Below, one piece after another: positions 36,647-46,701 of a DNA stretch of 64,000 bases (position 1 is its first letter; the number at the start of each line of letters is the position of its first letter). The notes under the pieces are model-generated. The model worked only from the letters and a program-made list of their open reading frames with translations. It searched no databases and was not told where the DNA came from. This DNA comes from Candidatus Mesenet endosymbiont of Agriotes lineatus (GTDB lineage Bacteria > Pseudomonadota > Alphaproteobacteria > Rickettsiales > Anaplasmataceae). The stretch covers positions 186,001 to 250,000 of the forward strand of contig NZ_OZ026454.1 in NCBI RefSeq assembly GCF_964019585.1, read 5' to 3'. The position numbers were made by a program, and so were the translations under genes.

Positions 36647-39460
36647 TTAAATATTTAACTCTAAATCTTCAATTGAAGGAGATTCGGCATCAACAACCTT
36701 AGCAACTGATACTACCTTTTCATTAGGTTCAGTTTTAAATAAGATAACTCCCTGAGTACTGCGCCCTGCAACTCTTATATCATTTACTTCTATACGGATT
36801 AATTTACCTCGGTCTGTAATTAACATTATATTATCTGTATGTTCTACAGAAAAACTAGCTACTACCTTACCATTTCTTTTAGTTGTCAGTATATTGGTAA
36901 TACCAACACCACCTCGTCTTGTAACTCTATATTCATAAGAGGAAGTTCTTTTACCAAAGCCATTTTCAGTTACGCTTAAAATAAGCTGCTCATTTATTGC
37001 CATATTCATAAATGTTTCTTGTTTTAAACCCAGTTCATCTATTAACTTTTTTGTACTACCTGCAGCTTCCATATTTTTTGCTGCTTCTATGCGTTTTGTC
37101 AGTGGCACCTTTAGATACATGTTTCTTATCTCTGATGTCATTCCTACTTTATCTGAAGATTCTGTAATATCTTGCATATCACCTTCTGCATCTGAGTCTA
37201 TATCACTATTATCTTCTATGCCTAAATCTATATCATTACTATCTTTCATATCCGATACTTCAGCATAACCATTTAGCACTGACATTGAAATAACGCTATC
37301 TTCCTGTTGTAGCTTTATTGCTCTTACTCCATCAGATGTTCTACTTTTAAATTGACGCACATTGCTTGCAGAGAATCTAATACTTTTACCAGTCTTAGTG
37401 GATAAGAAAACATGATCGTCTTCTTTACACACTTCTACAGATATCAATTTATCACCTTCAGATAAAAGTATTGCTATTTTGCCATTACTTTGTACGTACT
37501 CAAAATCAGATAAAGCATTGCGTCTTATATTACCATAAGCGGTTGCAAAAATTATGTTTAGATTTTGATTATCAGTTTCTTGCGGCAAAGGCATAACGTT
37601 TGTTATAGTTTCACCTTCAGAAAGTGGGAATATATTCACAAGAGATCTACCACGTGCAGTTGGCTCAGCCAATGGTAGTTTGTAAACCTTGAGCTTATAT
37701 ACCCTACCAATATTAGAAAAAAATAGAACACTAGTATGGGTGTTCACAACAAACAATTTTGTAGTGACATCCTCTTCCTTAACTGCTTGCCCTAATTTGC
37801 CCTTACCACCTCGCCTTTGAGTTCTATAATGTAAAAGCTTTACTCGTTTTATGTAGCCGTTCATTGTAACAGTAACTACCATATCTTCTTGTGGTATTAA
37901 GTCTTCAGCTTCATATTCAACATTGCCTTCTTCTATTACAGTCCTTCTTGGCTGAGCAAATTTTGTTTTAATCTCTTGTAGATTTAATTTTATCGCCTCC
38001 ATCAACTTTTCTTCTGAACCTAAAAAGGCAATATATTCTTTAATAAGATCAAGCATGAGCTTAAGTTCATGTTCCAGCTTTTCCTTTTCAAGCCCTGTTA
38101 AACGTTGCAGCTTCATATCTAAAATAGCTTTAGCTTGAGCTTCAGTTAATTGGTAATATGAATCTTTTTGAAAAGGGTCTGAATCAGTAATAAGTTTTAT
38201 CATCTCTCTTATCTCAGCAGAGGTATTCCATTTCTTTTTTAGCAGCAGCTGACACGCCTCTGCTGGATCTTTAGCACAACGGATTATTGATATAACCTCA
38301 TCGATATTTAAAACTGCAACGTAAAGTCCTATAAAAATATGAGCTTTTTCTCTTGTTTTTTTTAGTCTAAATTTAGTTCTTCTAATCAATACTTCTTTTC
38401 TAAATTCAATAAAAGCTGCTATCATTTCCTTTATTGACGCCAGTATTGGTGCATTGCCATGAAGTACATTCATGTTTATACTAAATCTACTACGCAAGTC
38501 AGTTAGAACAAATATTTGGTTTAATATAAATTCAGTAGAAGCATTTCTTTTTAGCTCTATTACAACTCTAATGCCTGATTTATCAGATTCATCTCTAATA
38601 TCTACAATATCTTCAACTTTCTTTTCTTTTACTAGTTCAACGATTTTCGTAACTAATTTTGCTTTATTTACTTGATAAGGAATCTCATCGATAACAATTG
38701 CCTGTTTTTCCTGAGGCAAGTCTTCAATATGAGTTTTGCCCTGTACAGTAATTATCCCCCTACCAGTGGTGAACGCTGACCTTATAGCAGTTTTGCCCAA
38801 AATAACCCCACCAGTAGGGAAATCTGGTCCTGGCATAACAGCCAGTATATTCTCAACAGTAATTTCAGGATTATCTATATATAGCAAGCAGGCACCGATA
38901 ACCTCCCCTAAGTTATGGGTAGGAATATTGGTTGCTATGCCAACAGCAATACCTTCTGTACCATTTACAAGTAAATTTGGAAACTCAGCTGGCAGGACTA
39001 TAGGCTCAGATTCATTACCATCATAATTAGGACGAAAATCAACTGTATCTTCATTTATATCATTTACTAAATAGTGAGTTATCTTTTGAAAACGAGCTTC
39101 AGTATATCTCATCGCTGCTGGAGGATCATCATCAATTGAGCCCCAGTTACCTTGTCCATCAACTAAAGGATGCAGAATAGAAAAGTCTTGAGCCATTCTA
39201 GCCATAGCATCATAAATTGCTGCATCCCCATGTGGATGGTATTTACCCATCACATCACCTACAATTCTTGCTGACTTGCGATAAGGCTTACCGTAATCAA
39301 AACCAGCTTTATGCATTGCATATAAGATTCTTCTATGTACTGGTTTTAAGCCATCACGAATATCAGGTAGTGCACGCCCCATAATTACGCTCATAGCGTA
39401 AGAGAGGTAAGATTCTTCTAATTCTTTCTCTATTGAAACTGTGATGATATTATCAGCCAT
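36647..39460 (-). CDS. gyrA: DNA gyrase subunit A
   Basis: 937 residues, longer than the usual about 875-900. The catalytic tyrosine is Tyr119 ([10 protein letters not shown]). The quinolone region reads [15 protein letters not shown], with Ala80 where E. coli has Ser83 and Asp84 at the E. coli 87 position. The GyrA-box QRRGGKGK in the C-terminal beta-pinwheel marks it as gyrase, not ParC. An Asp/Glu-rich insert at about 735-772 interrupts the pinwheel blades and explains the length. The tetramer with GyrB introduces negative supercoils. It stands alone. Confidence 0.97.
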   Translation of the reverse strand: MADNIITVSIEKELEESYLSYAMSVIMGRALPDIRDGLKPVHRRILYAMHKAGFDYGKPYRKSARIVGDVMGKYHPHGDAAIYDAMARMAQDFSILHPLVDGQGNWGSIDDDPPAAMRYTEARFQKITHYLVNDINEDTVDFRPNYDGNESEPIVLPAEFPNLLVNGTEGIAVGIATNIPTHNLGEVIGACLLYIDNPEITVENILAVMPGPDFPTGGVILGKTAIRSAFTTGRGIITVQGKTHIEDLPQEKQAIVIDEIPYQVNKAKLVTKIVELVKEKKVEDIVDIRDESDKSGIRVVIELKRNASTEFILNQIFVLTDLRSRFSINMNVLHGNAPILASIKEMIAAFIEFRKEVLIRRTKFRLKKTREKAHIFIGLYVAVLNIDEVISIIRCAKDPAEACQLLLKKKWNTSAEIREMIKLITDSDPFQKDSYYQLTEAQAKAILDMKLQRLTGLEKEKLEHELKLMLDLIKEYIAFLGSEEKLMEAIKLNLQEIKTKFAQPRRTVIEEGNVEYEAEDLIPQEDMVVTVTMNGYIKRVKLLHYRTQRRGGKGKLGQAVKEEDVTTKLFVVNTHTSVLFFSNIGRVYKLKVYKLPLAEPTARGRSLVNIFPLSEGETITNVMPLPQETDNQNLNIIFATAYGNIRRNALSDFEYVQSNGKIAILLSEGDKLISVEVCKEDDHVFLSTKTGKSIRFSASNVRQFKSRTSDGVRAIKLQQEDSVISMSVLNGYAEVSDMKDSNDIDLGIEDNSDIDSDAEGDMQDITESSDKVGMTSEIRNMYLKVPLTKRIEAAKNMEAAGSTKKLIDELGLKQETFMNMAINEQLILSVTENGFGKRTSSYEYRVTRRGGVGITNILTTKRNGKVVASFSVEHTDNIMLITDRGKLIRIEVNDIRVAGRSTQGVILFKTEPNEKVVSVAKVVDAESPSIEDLELNI

Positions 39461-39512
39461 TTTCCTTAACTATTTAAAGATTAAATTTAAACGTTAAAAC
39501 CCATAAGGTCAA

Positions 39513-39661
39513 GCTAATGATGAAGAGGCTATATTCAAGTTAAGCAGAAGAAATTAAATTTAAATATAAGGATTTGAAATATCACTTTATAAGTTGACAA
39601 GTATAGCATTATATATCAACATGTTGATATATTAATTATTATCATAAATTTGGGGGAATTT
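39513..39661 (+). promoter_or_regulatory. Duplicated leader of an ANK gene (copy 2) with 22-bp palindrome
   Basis: Near copy of the leader at 34661, with the same ATCACTTTATAAGTTGA and GGGGGAATTT ribosome site and a consensus-like TTGACA. Unlike copy 1 it carries a perfect 22-bp palindrome at 39611-39632 (core ATCAACATGTTGAT), a candidate operator or leader hairpin. Confidence 0.6.
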
Positions 39662-40993
39662 ATGTCACTTGATAATGAATTAATTAAAGCTGTTAACAGT
39701 AAAAATATAAAAGAGGTAAAGTCTTTATTGGATAAGGGAGAAGATCCTAATGTTGAGTGCGATACTTGGACACCTATTCATCATGCTGCTTCATCTTTGC
39801 GTGAAGATATAGTAGAATTGCTTATAAGGTATGGTGCAAATATTAATGGAATTTGTAATAGTTCTAGGATACCTCTACATACTGCTATTTGTTATCCTTG
39901 TACTTTTGGTTGGTCTGGAAATAGAGATATGGCAAGGTTGCTTTTAAAGTATGGAGCAGATGTTGATGCTAAAGATAATTATGGTCTGACACCTCTTTTA
40001 GAATTATTGGAAAATGAAAAATATTACCGTCACAGAGGTGAAAGTCAAAATATAAGGGTAGAAATAATAAAGTTGCTTTTAGAGAAGGGAGCAAATGTTG
40101 ATGTTAAAAGTAAGAATGGTTTGACACCTTTACACTATGCTGCCAACTATGACTGTACAGAGATTGTAGAGTTGCTTTTAAAGAGTGGAGCAGATGTTAA
40201 TGCTAAAAGTAATGATGGTCTGACACCTTTACACTATGCTGCCAAATATGACTGTACAGAGATTGTAGAGTTGCTTTTAAAGAGTGGAGCAGATGTTGAT
40301 GTTAAAAGTAAGAATGGTTTGACACCTCTTTTAGGATTATTGGAAAATGTAAAATATTACAGTTACATGGGTGACAGTCAAAATATAAGGGTAGAAATAA
40401 TAAAGTTGCTTTTAGAGAAGGGAGCAAATGTTGATGTTAAAAGTGAGAATGGTTTGACACCTTTACACTATGCTGCCAAATATGGCTATACAGAGATTGT
40501 AGAGTTGTTTTTAAAGAGTGGAGCAGATGTTAATGCTAAAGATAATTATGGTCTGACACCTCTTTTAAGATTATTGGAAAATGTAAAATATTACAGTTAC
40601 ATAGGTGACAGTCAAAATATAAGGGTAGAAATAATAAAGTTGCTTTTAGAGAAGGGAGCAGATGTTAATGCTAAAAGTAATGGTGGTCTGACACCTTTAG
40701 GGTTAAGTAAGCAATATTTGTCAAAACACAAGAAAGATGCATTTAAAACTGGAGCTCTTACTGGAATAATCGAAGAAGTAATATTAGATAAACACAAAAA
40801 AGATATTAAATTACAGTATAGCCTAGAAGAAAAAGATCATGGCATCAGTGACAAAGATATACTAAATCTTAGATTAGTGTGTAAAAGGGCTAATAACAAT
40901 GCGAGAGCTTGTTATAAAAGGTATAAGGTAAAACCTGAGTTATTACTCACTCAACTGGAAGAAATAGAACCTTCAAATAAACGTCAACGATAG
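39662..40993 (+). CDS. Ankyrin-repeat protein with internal duplications
   Basis: 443 residues from the ATG at 39662 behind GGGGGAATTT. The N-terminus (MSLDNELIKAV) is almost the same as that of the ANK gene at 34793. About nine ANK units fill residues 10-355, several near-identical in DNA. Three carry an inserted Tyr-rich loop (LLENVKYYSY) between the ANK helices. Near the end SDKDILNLRLVCKRAN is the second half of an F-box-like motif; the first half is not clear. No membrane segment is seen. It converges with lpdA. Confidence 0.9.
   Translation: MSLDNELIKAVNSKNIKEVKSLLDKGEDPNVECDTWTPIHHAASSLREDIVELLIRYGANINGICNSSRIPLHTAICYPCTFGWSGNRDMARLLLKYGADVDAKDNYGLTPLLELLENEKYYRHRGESQNIRVEIIKLLLEKGANVDVKSKNGLTPLHYAANYDCTEIVELLLKSGADVNAKSNDGLTPLHYAAKYDCTEIVELLLKSGADVDVKSKNGLTPLLGLLENVKYYSYMGDSQNIRVEIIKLLLEKGANVDVKSENGLTPLHYAAKYGYTEIVELFLKSGADVNAKDNYGLTPLLRLLENVKYYSYIGDSQNIRVEIIKLLLEKGADVNAKSNGGLTPLGLSKQYLSKHKKDAFKTGALTGIIEEVILDKHKKDIKLQYSLEEKDHGISDKDILNLRLVCKRANNNARACYKRYKVKPELLLTQLEEIEPSNKRQR
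39988..40672 (+). repeat. Three 118-nt near-identical copies inside an ANK gene
   Basis: Copies at 39988-40105, 40321-40438 and 40555-40672 begin GACACCTCTTTTA and run through the CAAAATATAAGGGTAGAAAT segment with few differences. The spacings (333 and 234 bases) are multiples of three, so the frame is kept. This points to recent unequal recombination or conversion within the repeat array. Confidence 0.85.
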
Positions 40994-41036
40994 AAGTGTA
41001 ATATGAGTTGGCAACTTACATAAGTTCATAAATTGG

Positions 41037-41071
41037 GAGTCATTAAATTACTATTAACTATTTAATGACTC
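41037..41071. terminator. Hairpin between convergent ANK gene and lpdA
   Basis: GAGTCATTAAAT (41037-41048) and ATTTAATGACTC (41060-41071) form a perfect 12-bp stem with an 11-base loop. It covers the last codons of lpdA and lies 44 bases after the ANK stop. Neither side has a strong U-tract, so its efficiency is doubtful. Confidence 0.5.
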
Positions 41072-42451
41072 ATCATCTGCACATAGCACCGACTCATGTA
41101 TCATCTCAGAGAGAGTTGGATGAGGAAATATTGATGATTTTATATCAAGATCCACTGCTTCAAGTTGCCTGCTGATAACGTAAGTGCTGATCATCTCAGT
41201 AACCTCTGCTCCAATCATGTGAGCACCGAGTAATTCTCCTGTTTTTTTATCGATAATGGTTTTTACCATTCCCTCATTTTCACCTATTACAATGGATTTT
41301 CCATTATAATTAGAAAAAAATTTACCTACTTTTATCTCATATCCATTTTCTATAGCCTGCTTTTCGGTAAATCCAACACTTGCTATTTGTGGATAAGAAT
41401 ATATGCAGCTAGGTATATTTTCTTTTTTTAAACAAACAGGACTTTTTCCTGCAATTTTTTCCGCACATATTACTCCTTCATGGCTTGCCTTGTGTGCTAG
41501 GCACGGATTACCAGCAACATCACCAATAGCATAAATTCCAGACTCTGCTGTTTCATACCACTGATTTGTTTTTATAAAACCTAAGTTATCTTTTATGACT
41601 TTAGTATTTTCAAGGCCAATGTCTTCAGTGTTAAGTTGCACTCCAACAGCCAAAAGAACCCTATCTACTTCTGTTTGAACCGATTTGCCTTTACTATCAA
41701 TTATACTTAGTTCTACAGAATCATTTTTTTTATTTAAAATTTTAGCAGTACTGTTTGTATATATCTCCATTCCTTGTTTAACAAATATATCTTGTGCTAA
41801 CTTAGAAATATCTTGATCCTCAAGTGGTAAAATGCGATCTTGCGCTTCTACAATAAGAACTTTGCTGCCCATTGTATTATAGAAACTTGCAAATTCTATA
41901 CCAATTGCTCCAGAGCCTATTATAAGCAGAGACTTCGGTAACACTTTTGGCACCATAGCGCTTTTCGCATTCCATATTAGGTTATTATCTGCTTCTATAC
42001 CAGGAAGGTTGCGCGCTCTTGCTCCAGTTGCCAAAATAATGTGTTTTGCAGATATACTAACTTTTTCCTTACCACTTATGATATCTACTGTATTTTTACT
42101 AGCTATCCTACCAAACCCTTTATGAACAGTGATGCTATATTTATTCATTAAATAACTAATACCACTTGCTAGTTTAGCCACAACATCTCTAGAACGCTTC
42201 ACTACATTTTCTATGTTAAAACTTATATCTTTAACTTCTATGCCGAAATCTTTTGCTTTTTTTATTGAATGGTACAGCTCAGAAGTCTTAAGTAATGACT
42301 TTGTTGGAATGCAGCCCCAATTTAAACACACACCACCTAAGTTTTCCTCTTTTTCAACTAAAGCGGTTTTAAGGCCAAGCTGTGCTGCTCTTATTGCCGC
42401 TACATAGCCACCAGGCCCACTGCCTATAATAATTAAATCATGATCTGTCAT
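41054..42451 (-). CDS. lpdA: Dihydrolipoamide dehydrogenase (E3)
   Basis: 465 residues. The FAD site IIGSGPGGYVAAIRAAQLG is at the N-terminus, the redox disulfide is in GGVCLNWGCIPTKSLL, the NAD site is IIGSGAIGIEFASF, and the C-terminal HPTLSE supplies the catalytic His-Glu pair. It reoxidises lipoamide in pyruvate and 2-oxoglutarate dehydrogenase complexes. It is monocistronic here. The E1 and E2 genes are not nearby. Confidence 0.96.
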   Translation of the reverse strand: MTDHDLIIIGSGPGGYVAAIRAAQLGLKTALVEKEENLGGVCLNWGCIPTKSLLKTSELYHSIKKAKDFGIEVKDISFNIENVVKRSRDVVAKLASGISYLMNKYSITVHKGFGRIASKNTVDIISGKEKVSISAKHIILATGARARNLPGIEADNNLIWNAKSAMVPKVLPKSLLIIGSGAIGIEFASFYNTMGSKVLIVEAQDRILPLEDQDISKLAQDIFVKQGMEIYTNSTAKILNKKNDSVELSIIDSKGKSVQTEVDRVLLAVGVQLNTEDIGLENTKVIKDNLGFIKTNQWYETAESGIYAIGDVAGNPCLAHKASHEGVICAEKIAGKSPVCLKKENIPSCIYSYPQIASVGFTEKQAIENGYEIKVGKFFSNYNGKSIVIGENEGMVKTIIDKKTGELLGAHMIGAEVTEMISTYVISRQLEAVDLDIKSSIFPHPTLSEMIHESVLCADDESLNS

Positions 42452-42593
42452 CTGATCTCTACAAGAAACTTAAATCATAATATCAGAAATATTGTGTGCG
42501 TAAAGAGTAGCAATTATTGCAAAGAAAAACCCTTTACTTGCAAGATTTATGCATCTTTTCTAAAATTTATTAATTTCAATATGATACTAAAAA

Positions 42594-44555
42594 ATGATAA
42601 ATGATTATTTTGATATGGCAAAGGCCATAAGGTTTTTGTCCATTGATGCGGTACAGAAAGCTGCATCAGGGCACCCAGGAATGCCACTTGGCATGGCAGA
42701 TGTTGCAACTGTTTTATTTGCAGAGTTTTTGCGTCATAACCCAGATGATCCAAATTGGTTTAATAGAGATAGATTTATCTTATCAAACGGTCACGGCTCA
42801 ATGCTGCTGTATTCAATTTTATACTTAACTGGTTATATAGGAATTGATGAAATAAAAAACTTTAGACAACTTGGTTCTAAAACTCCTGGTCATCCAGAAC
42901 ATGGGTTGACACCAGGAGTAGAAGTAACCACAGGTCCACTAGGGCAAGGTTTTGCTTGCTCAGTTGGTATGGCAATAGCTGAGGCTATTTTAAGAGAACG
43001 TTTTGGTAGTGATTCAGTTAATCACTACACTTACGTAATGCTAGGTGATGGCTGCTTAATGGAAGGGGTAAGTTCTGAAGCTGCATCACTTGCCGGCCAC
43101 TTAAGGTTAAACAAACTCATTGCCCTTTTTGATGACAACAATATATCAATAGACGGTAGTGTAGATTTAGCACTATCAGATGATATTACTGCTCGTTTTC
43201 TTTCATACGGATGGAATGTGGAAAGCATTGATGGCCACAATTATGCTCAGATTTCAAATGCCATCAAAAATGCACATAACTCTGATAAACCTTCTCTTAT
43301 TCGCTGCAAAACTACTATTGGTAAATTTGTCGTAGAATATGCCGGTAAATCTTCCGCACATAGTGGTCCATTTAAAGAAAGTGCAGTGCTTAAAATGCGT
43401 CAGGATTTAAATTGGGAATATGAGCCATTTATTATACCACAAGATATATTAAATATGTGGAAAGAGACAATAGGAAGAGCTAGATCTGGTTACACAGGAT
43501 ACAATAAAAAGCTTAATTCTAATGCAGAACTTAAAAGAATTATAGATGGCAGCAAACCTTCTGCTGTAAAAGAGACGTTGGAAAACTTAAAAAAACAGAT
43601 CTTCAATTTAAAGCTAAATGAAGCAACTAGGCGCTCCTTTGGTAGAGTGATGGAGGAATTAACGAAAATTATGCCAGAGCTTATAGGTGGTTCTGCTGAT
43701 TTGACTGATTCAAACTGTACAAAATATCCGCATATGCAAATTATAAGCCGGGACAATTTTAATGGTTCGTATATTCACTTTGGGGTGCGAGAACACGCAA
43801 TGGCAGCATGCATGAATGGAATGGCGCTTCATGGTGGAATATTACCATACGGGGGAACATTTTTAGTATTTTCTGATTACTGCCGCCCTGCAATTCGCCT
43901 GTCAGTTTTGATGAAGCAGCAAGTGATATATGTAATGACGCATGATTCAATCGGCCTTGGTGAAGATGGGCCAACTCATCAACCAATTGAACATCTTGCA
44001 TCACTTAGAGCAATTCCAAATCTCTTTGTTTTTCGGCCAGCTGACGCACTTGAGACTTTAGAATGTTTGGATATTGCTTTAAGCTCTAGAGATTCACCTT
44101 CCCTTTTTGTACTATCAAGACAGAACTTAAACTACATAGATAGACCATATCAAAAGGAAAATCTCTGTGAACGCGGCGGGTATATTCTATCTGAATATGA
44201 AGGTAATTTAGATGTTACTATATTTGCCACAGGTTCGGAAGTTGAAATTGCTATAGAGGCAAAGAATAAGCTCCAGCAAAAAGGAATCGGGGCAAGGGTA
44301 GTATCCATGCCATGTTGGCAGCTTTTTGATAAACAAAGCAATGAATATAAATCAGAAATATTAGATAATAGTAGCATAAAAGTTGCCATTGAAGCAGGGA
44401 GTAGCATAGGGTGGCATAAATATATAGGTTATGATGGAATTTTTGTTGGCATGGAAAGTTTTGGCTGCTCTGCTCCATATAAAAAATTATATAGCTATTT
44501 TGGCATTAATGTTGATAATGTAGTTAGAAAGGTATTGAACAAATTAAAGTTATGA
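42594..44555 (+). CDS. tkt: Transketolase
   Basis: 653 residues. The thiamine diphosphate motif starts at GDGCLMEG and runs to [11 protein letters not shown]. The pyrimidine domain holds [20 protein letters not shown], and the [12 protein letters not shown] segment near residue 25 is conserved. It shifts two-carbon units in the non-oxidative pentose phosphate pathway, feeding ribose and erythrose phosphate. Its stop overlaps the following dnaJ-like start (ATGA). Confidence 0.96.
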   Translation: MINDYFDMAKAIRFLSIDAVQKAASGHPGMPLGMADVATVLFAEFLRHNPDDPNWFNRDRFILSNGHGSMLLYSILYLTGYIGIDEIKNFRQLGSKTPGHPEHGLTPGVEVTTGPLGQGFACSVGMAIAEAILRERFGSDSVNHYTYVMLGDGCLMEGVSSEAASLAGHLRLNKLIALFDDNNISIDGSVDLALSDDITARFLSYGWNVESIDGHNYAQISNAIKNAHNSDKPSLIRCKTTIGKFVVEYAGKSSAHSGPFKESAVLKMRQDLNWEYEPFIIPQDILNMWKETIGRARSGYTGYNKKLNSNAELKRIIDGSKPSAVKETLENLKKQIFNLKLNEATRRSFGRVMEELTKIMPELIGGSADLTDSNCTKYPHMQIISRDNFNGSYIHFGVREHAMAACMNGMALHGGILPYGGTFLVFSDYCRPAIRLSVLMKQQVIYVMTHDSIGLGEDGPTHQPIEHLASLRAIPNLFVFRPADALETLECLDIALSSRDSPSLFVLSRQNLNYIDRPYQKENLCERGGYILSEYEGNLDVTIFATGSEVEIAIEAKNKLQQKGIGARVVSMPCWQLFDKQSNEYKSEILDNSSIKVAIEAGSSIGWHKYIGYDGIFVGMESFGCSAPYKKLYSYFGINVDNVVRKVLNKLKL

Positions 44556-44917
44556 AAGAAGTTAATATTGTTATCATTTCTAGTTTAACATTTGTGACAG
44601 TATTGTTAATTCTTGGGGGCACTGTGATGCATTATTATAAAGTATTGAAAATAAATAAAGATGCCAGTCAAGATGATATAAAGCAAGCATATAGAGGATT
44701 GGCAAAAGAACATCATCCAGATAAAGTTCCTGGAAAAGAGAGGGAATTTTAAGGAATACAAGAAGCACATGATATTTTATCTGATGAGCAGTTTAAGGCC
44801 CTTTATGATCAATATCTTAAGCATTTTGGTAATGAAGCTGGTCATAAAGCATTTATTGAGGACCATAATTTAACAGGGCATAACACAGAGAGAAGCTTGA
44901 AACTAGACTCAAAATGA
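44552..44917 (+). pseudogene. Membrane-anchored J-domain protein, interrupted
   Basis: The frame starts in an ATGA overlap with tkt. It encodes an N-terminal membrane helix (about 5-26) and a J-domain with [21 protein letters not shown] and the essential HPD (HHPDK). At codon 67 a TAA stops it. The same frame resumes with IQEAHDILSDEQFKALYDQY, the rest of the J-domain, for 54 codons. An extra T and a missing A around 44746-44757 would explain both the stop and the restored frame. A full J-domain would stimulate DnaK. As read it lacks helices III-IV. Confidence 0.75.
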
Positions 44918-46329
44918 GACTGAATTCTCGTTCATCAAGCACTCCTAAAGACAAAAGTCAGAGTACAAGTAAAGATGTGCGCAATCCAAATCTTACAATT
45001 CATCAACTAATAGAAAAAAAATTTTATAAAGCAGCTTTGAAGTTAATCAAGTGTGCCGAACTCAGTGATCTAAATGCAAAAAACAGGTTTGGTCAACAAA
45101 CGCCACTACATTTAGCAATAGCAGCACCATATTCAAATCCTTACGAAGATAATGAAAGAGTTGATATAATTAATGCCCTGATAGCAAGAGGAGTCAATGT
45201 GAATGCTCAAGATAAAGATGGGGAAACAGCAGTTCATTATATCGTCAGATGGGTGTTCAATCCTGGAACTGATAAAAAAGTTAAAGCCTGGGTCTATTTT
45301 AATATGAATACAGGAAAGGTTGAGACTCGAGATATAATATCGATTTTGCTTAGTCTTGCTAAGTGTGGTGCAGATGTTAATATTGAAGATAAAAAAAGTA
45401 ATACAGCTTTAAGCTATATAATAAGGGCCCTATGTGTAGTAGAGCCATTGTATGGCAAGGCATGGGTAGAAGAACGAGCACGGGATATAATAAAACCTTT
45501 ACTGAAAGTTGGTGCATGTATTGAGACTCAAGAAGCTGTATTCCTAATGCTAAAAACTAGTATTAAAAATAAATACGATCTAGAAACGGTAAAGTTATTA
45601 ATATCTAGTTCTAAAACTCCATTTGATATAAATTATAAAGATGAAAGACGGTATACAGCTCTTATGGTAGCGTTAGAAGAGAGTAGATTTGACATAGTTC
45701 AGTTTCTGGTTAAAAAGGGTCTAGATATAAAAAATGAACAAAATAAGGCAAAATTAATTTGGGCTATGATCAATCGTGCTAGAGGTGGCAACACTCTCTC
45801 ACAAAATATTGACAACGCTACCTCACTAGATGCATTGTTATCAGATCCATTGCTTAAAGAAGCTATAAATATTGATGCTAGAGTAGAGTTTACAGATGGT
45901 TATTATAATGTTACGGCATTAGAAATTGCAGCTCTGAAGGGCAACATACCGGCGTTAAAAGTGTTAAGTAGACATAAAACTAATGCAAACTCTAAGGTTG
46001 CAAAAAGTAGCGGTGGGACAGGATGTGCCGTTTTACATCGCCTTGCTACGCAATATAATAAAGAAGATACTCAAGTTAAAAAGAACCAAATTAAAAATGT
46101 CATGGGATTACTAGTTTTACTCTTTAATGCAGATTTAACTCTGAGGGATGATTATGGAAACACACCACTGGATTATTTAAAGGATGAGAGTTTAAAAAAA
46201 TATTTAGAAGAAGATATTATAAAACTTAGAGACGATATCAATAAGGGTTATGATGATAACGCTACTGATTTTATATTACAAAAGGTAGAATGTGTTCAAC
46301 TTTCTACCTTTTGTTCTATGGAAAAATGA
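44914..46329 (+). CDS. Ankyrin-repeat protein downstream of tkt-dnaJ
   Basis: 471 residues. Its ATG overlaps the stop of the J-domain frame (ATGA). The first 30 residues are Ser/Lys-rich. ANK units are long and irregular: QQTPLHLAIAAPYSN, DGETAVHYIVRWVF, RYTALMVALEESRFDIVQFL, TALEIAALKGNIPALKVL and GNTPLDYL. It lacks the F-box-like end and the shared module of the others, so it belongs to a different ANK lineage. A 12-bp hairpin lies inside its last codons. Its coupling to a chaperone gene and tkt is unusual. Confidence 0.85.
   Translation: MRLNSRSSSTPKDKSQSTSKDVRNPNLTIHQLIEKKFYKAALKLIKCAELSDLNAKNRFGQQTPLHLAIAAPYSNPYEDNERVDIINALIARGVNVNAQDKDGETAVHYIVRWVFNPGTDKKVKAWVYFNMNTGKVETRDIISILLSLAKCGADVNIEDKKSNTALSYIIRALCVVEPLYGKAWVEERARDIIKPLLKVGACIETQEAVFLMLKTSIKNKYDLETVKLLISSSKTPFDINYKDERRYTALMVALEESRFDIVQFLVKKGLDIKNEQNKAKLIWAMINRARGGNTLSQNIDNATSLDALLSDPLLKEAINIDARVEFTDGYYNVTALEIAALKGNIPALKVLSRHKTNANSKVAKSSGGTGCAVLHRLATQYNKEDTQVKKNQIKNVMGLLVLLFNADLTLRDDYGNTPLDYLKDESLKKYLEEDIIKLRDDINKGYDDNATDFILQKVECVQLSTFCSMEK
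46279..46313 (+). terminator. Hairpin overlapping the end of an ANK gene
   Basis: CAAAAGGTAGAA (46279-46290) and TTCTACCTTTTG (46302-46313) make a perfect 12-bp stem with an 11-base loop, 14 bases before the end of the coding frame. The tail is only TTCTATGG, so it is a weak terminator or an mRNA 3'-end stabiliser. The following gap 46330-46701 shows only a small ATCCAG/CTGGAT hairpin and no gene. Confidence 0.5.
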
Positions 46330-46701
46330 TTATAGTATCGCATTATAAATGTTATAGCATAATTGATGTTTCAAATATAACATCCAGATATACCTGGATC
46401 CTAAAGTACTGTAGGAGAATCACAATTGAATAAATTATAAGTAGAAGAAGAATGCAAATTGCAATAGAAAACGCGTTTCATACTATTTTCGCAAGTTTAC
46501 ATAAAATCAAAATATAGTTGCAAACACTCAGTGAATTTATAAAAAATTTTTTGATCGTATTGTAAAAAATCATTAAATTATCCTCAAAATATATCAATTA
46601 AAAATTTTAAGATAAATTTTAAATATCTTGTATTAATCCTTTTTTACTAGGTAGCTGCTAATTTATTCTGTAATATATAACTTGTGTTGCTAGGGTAAAG
46701 T

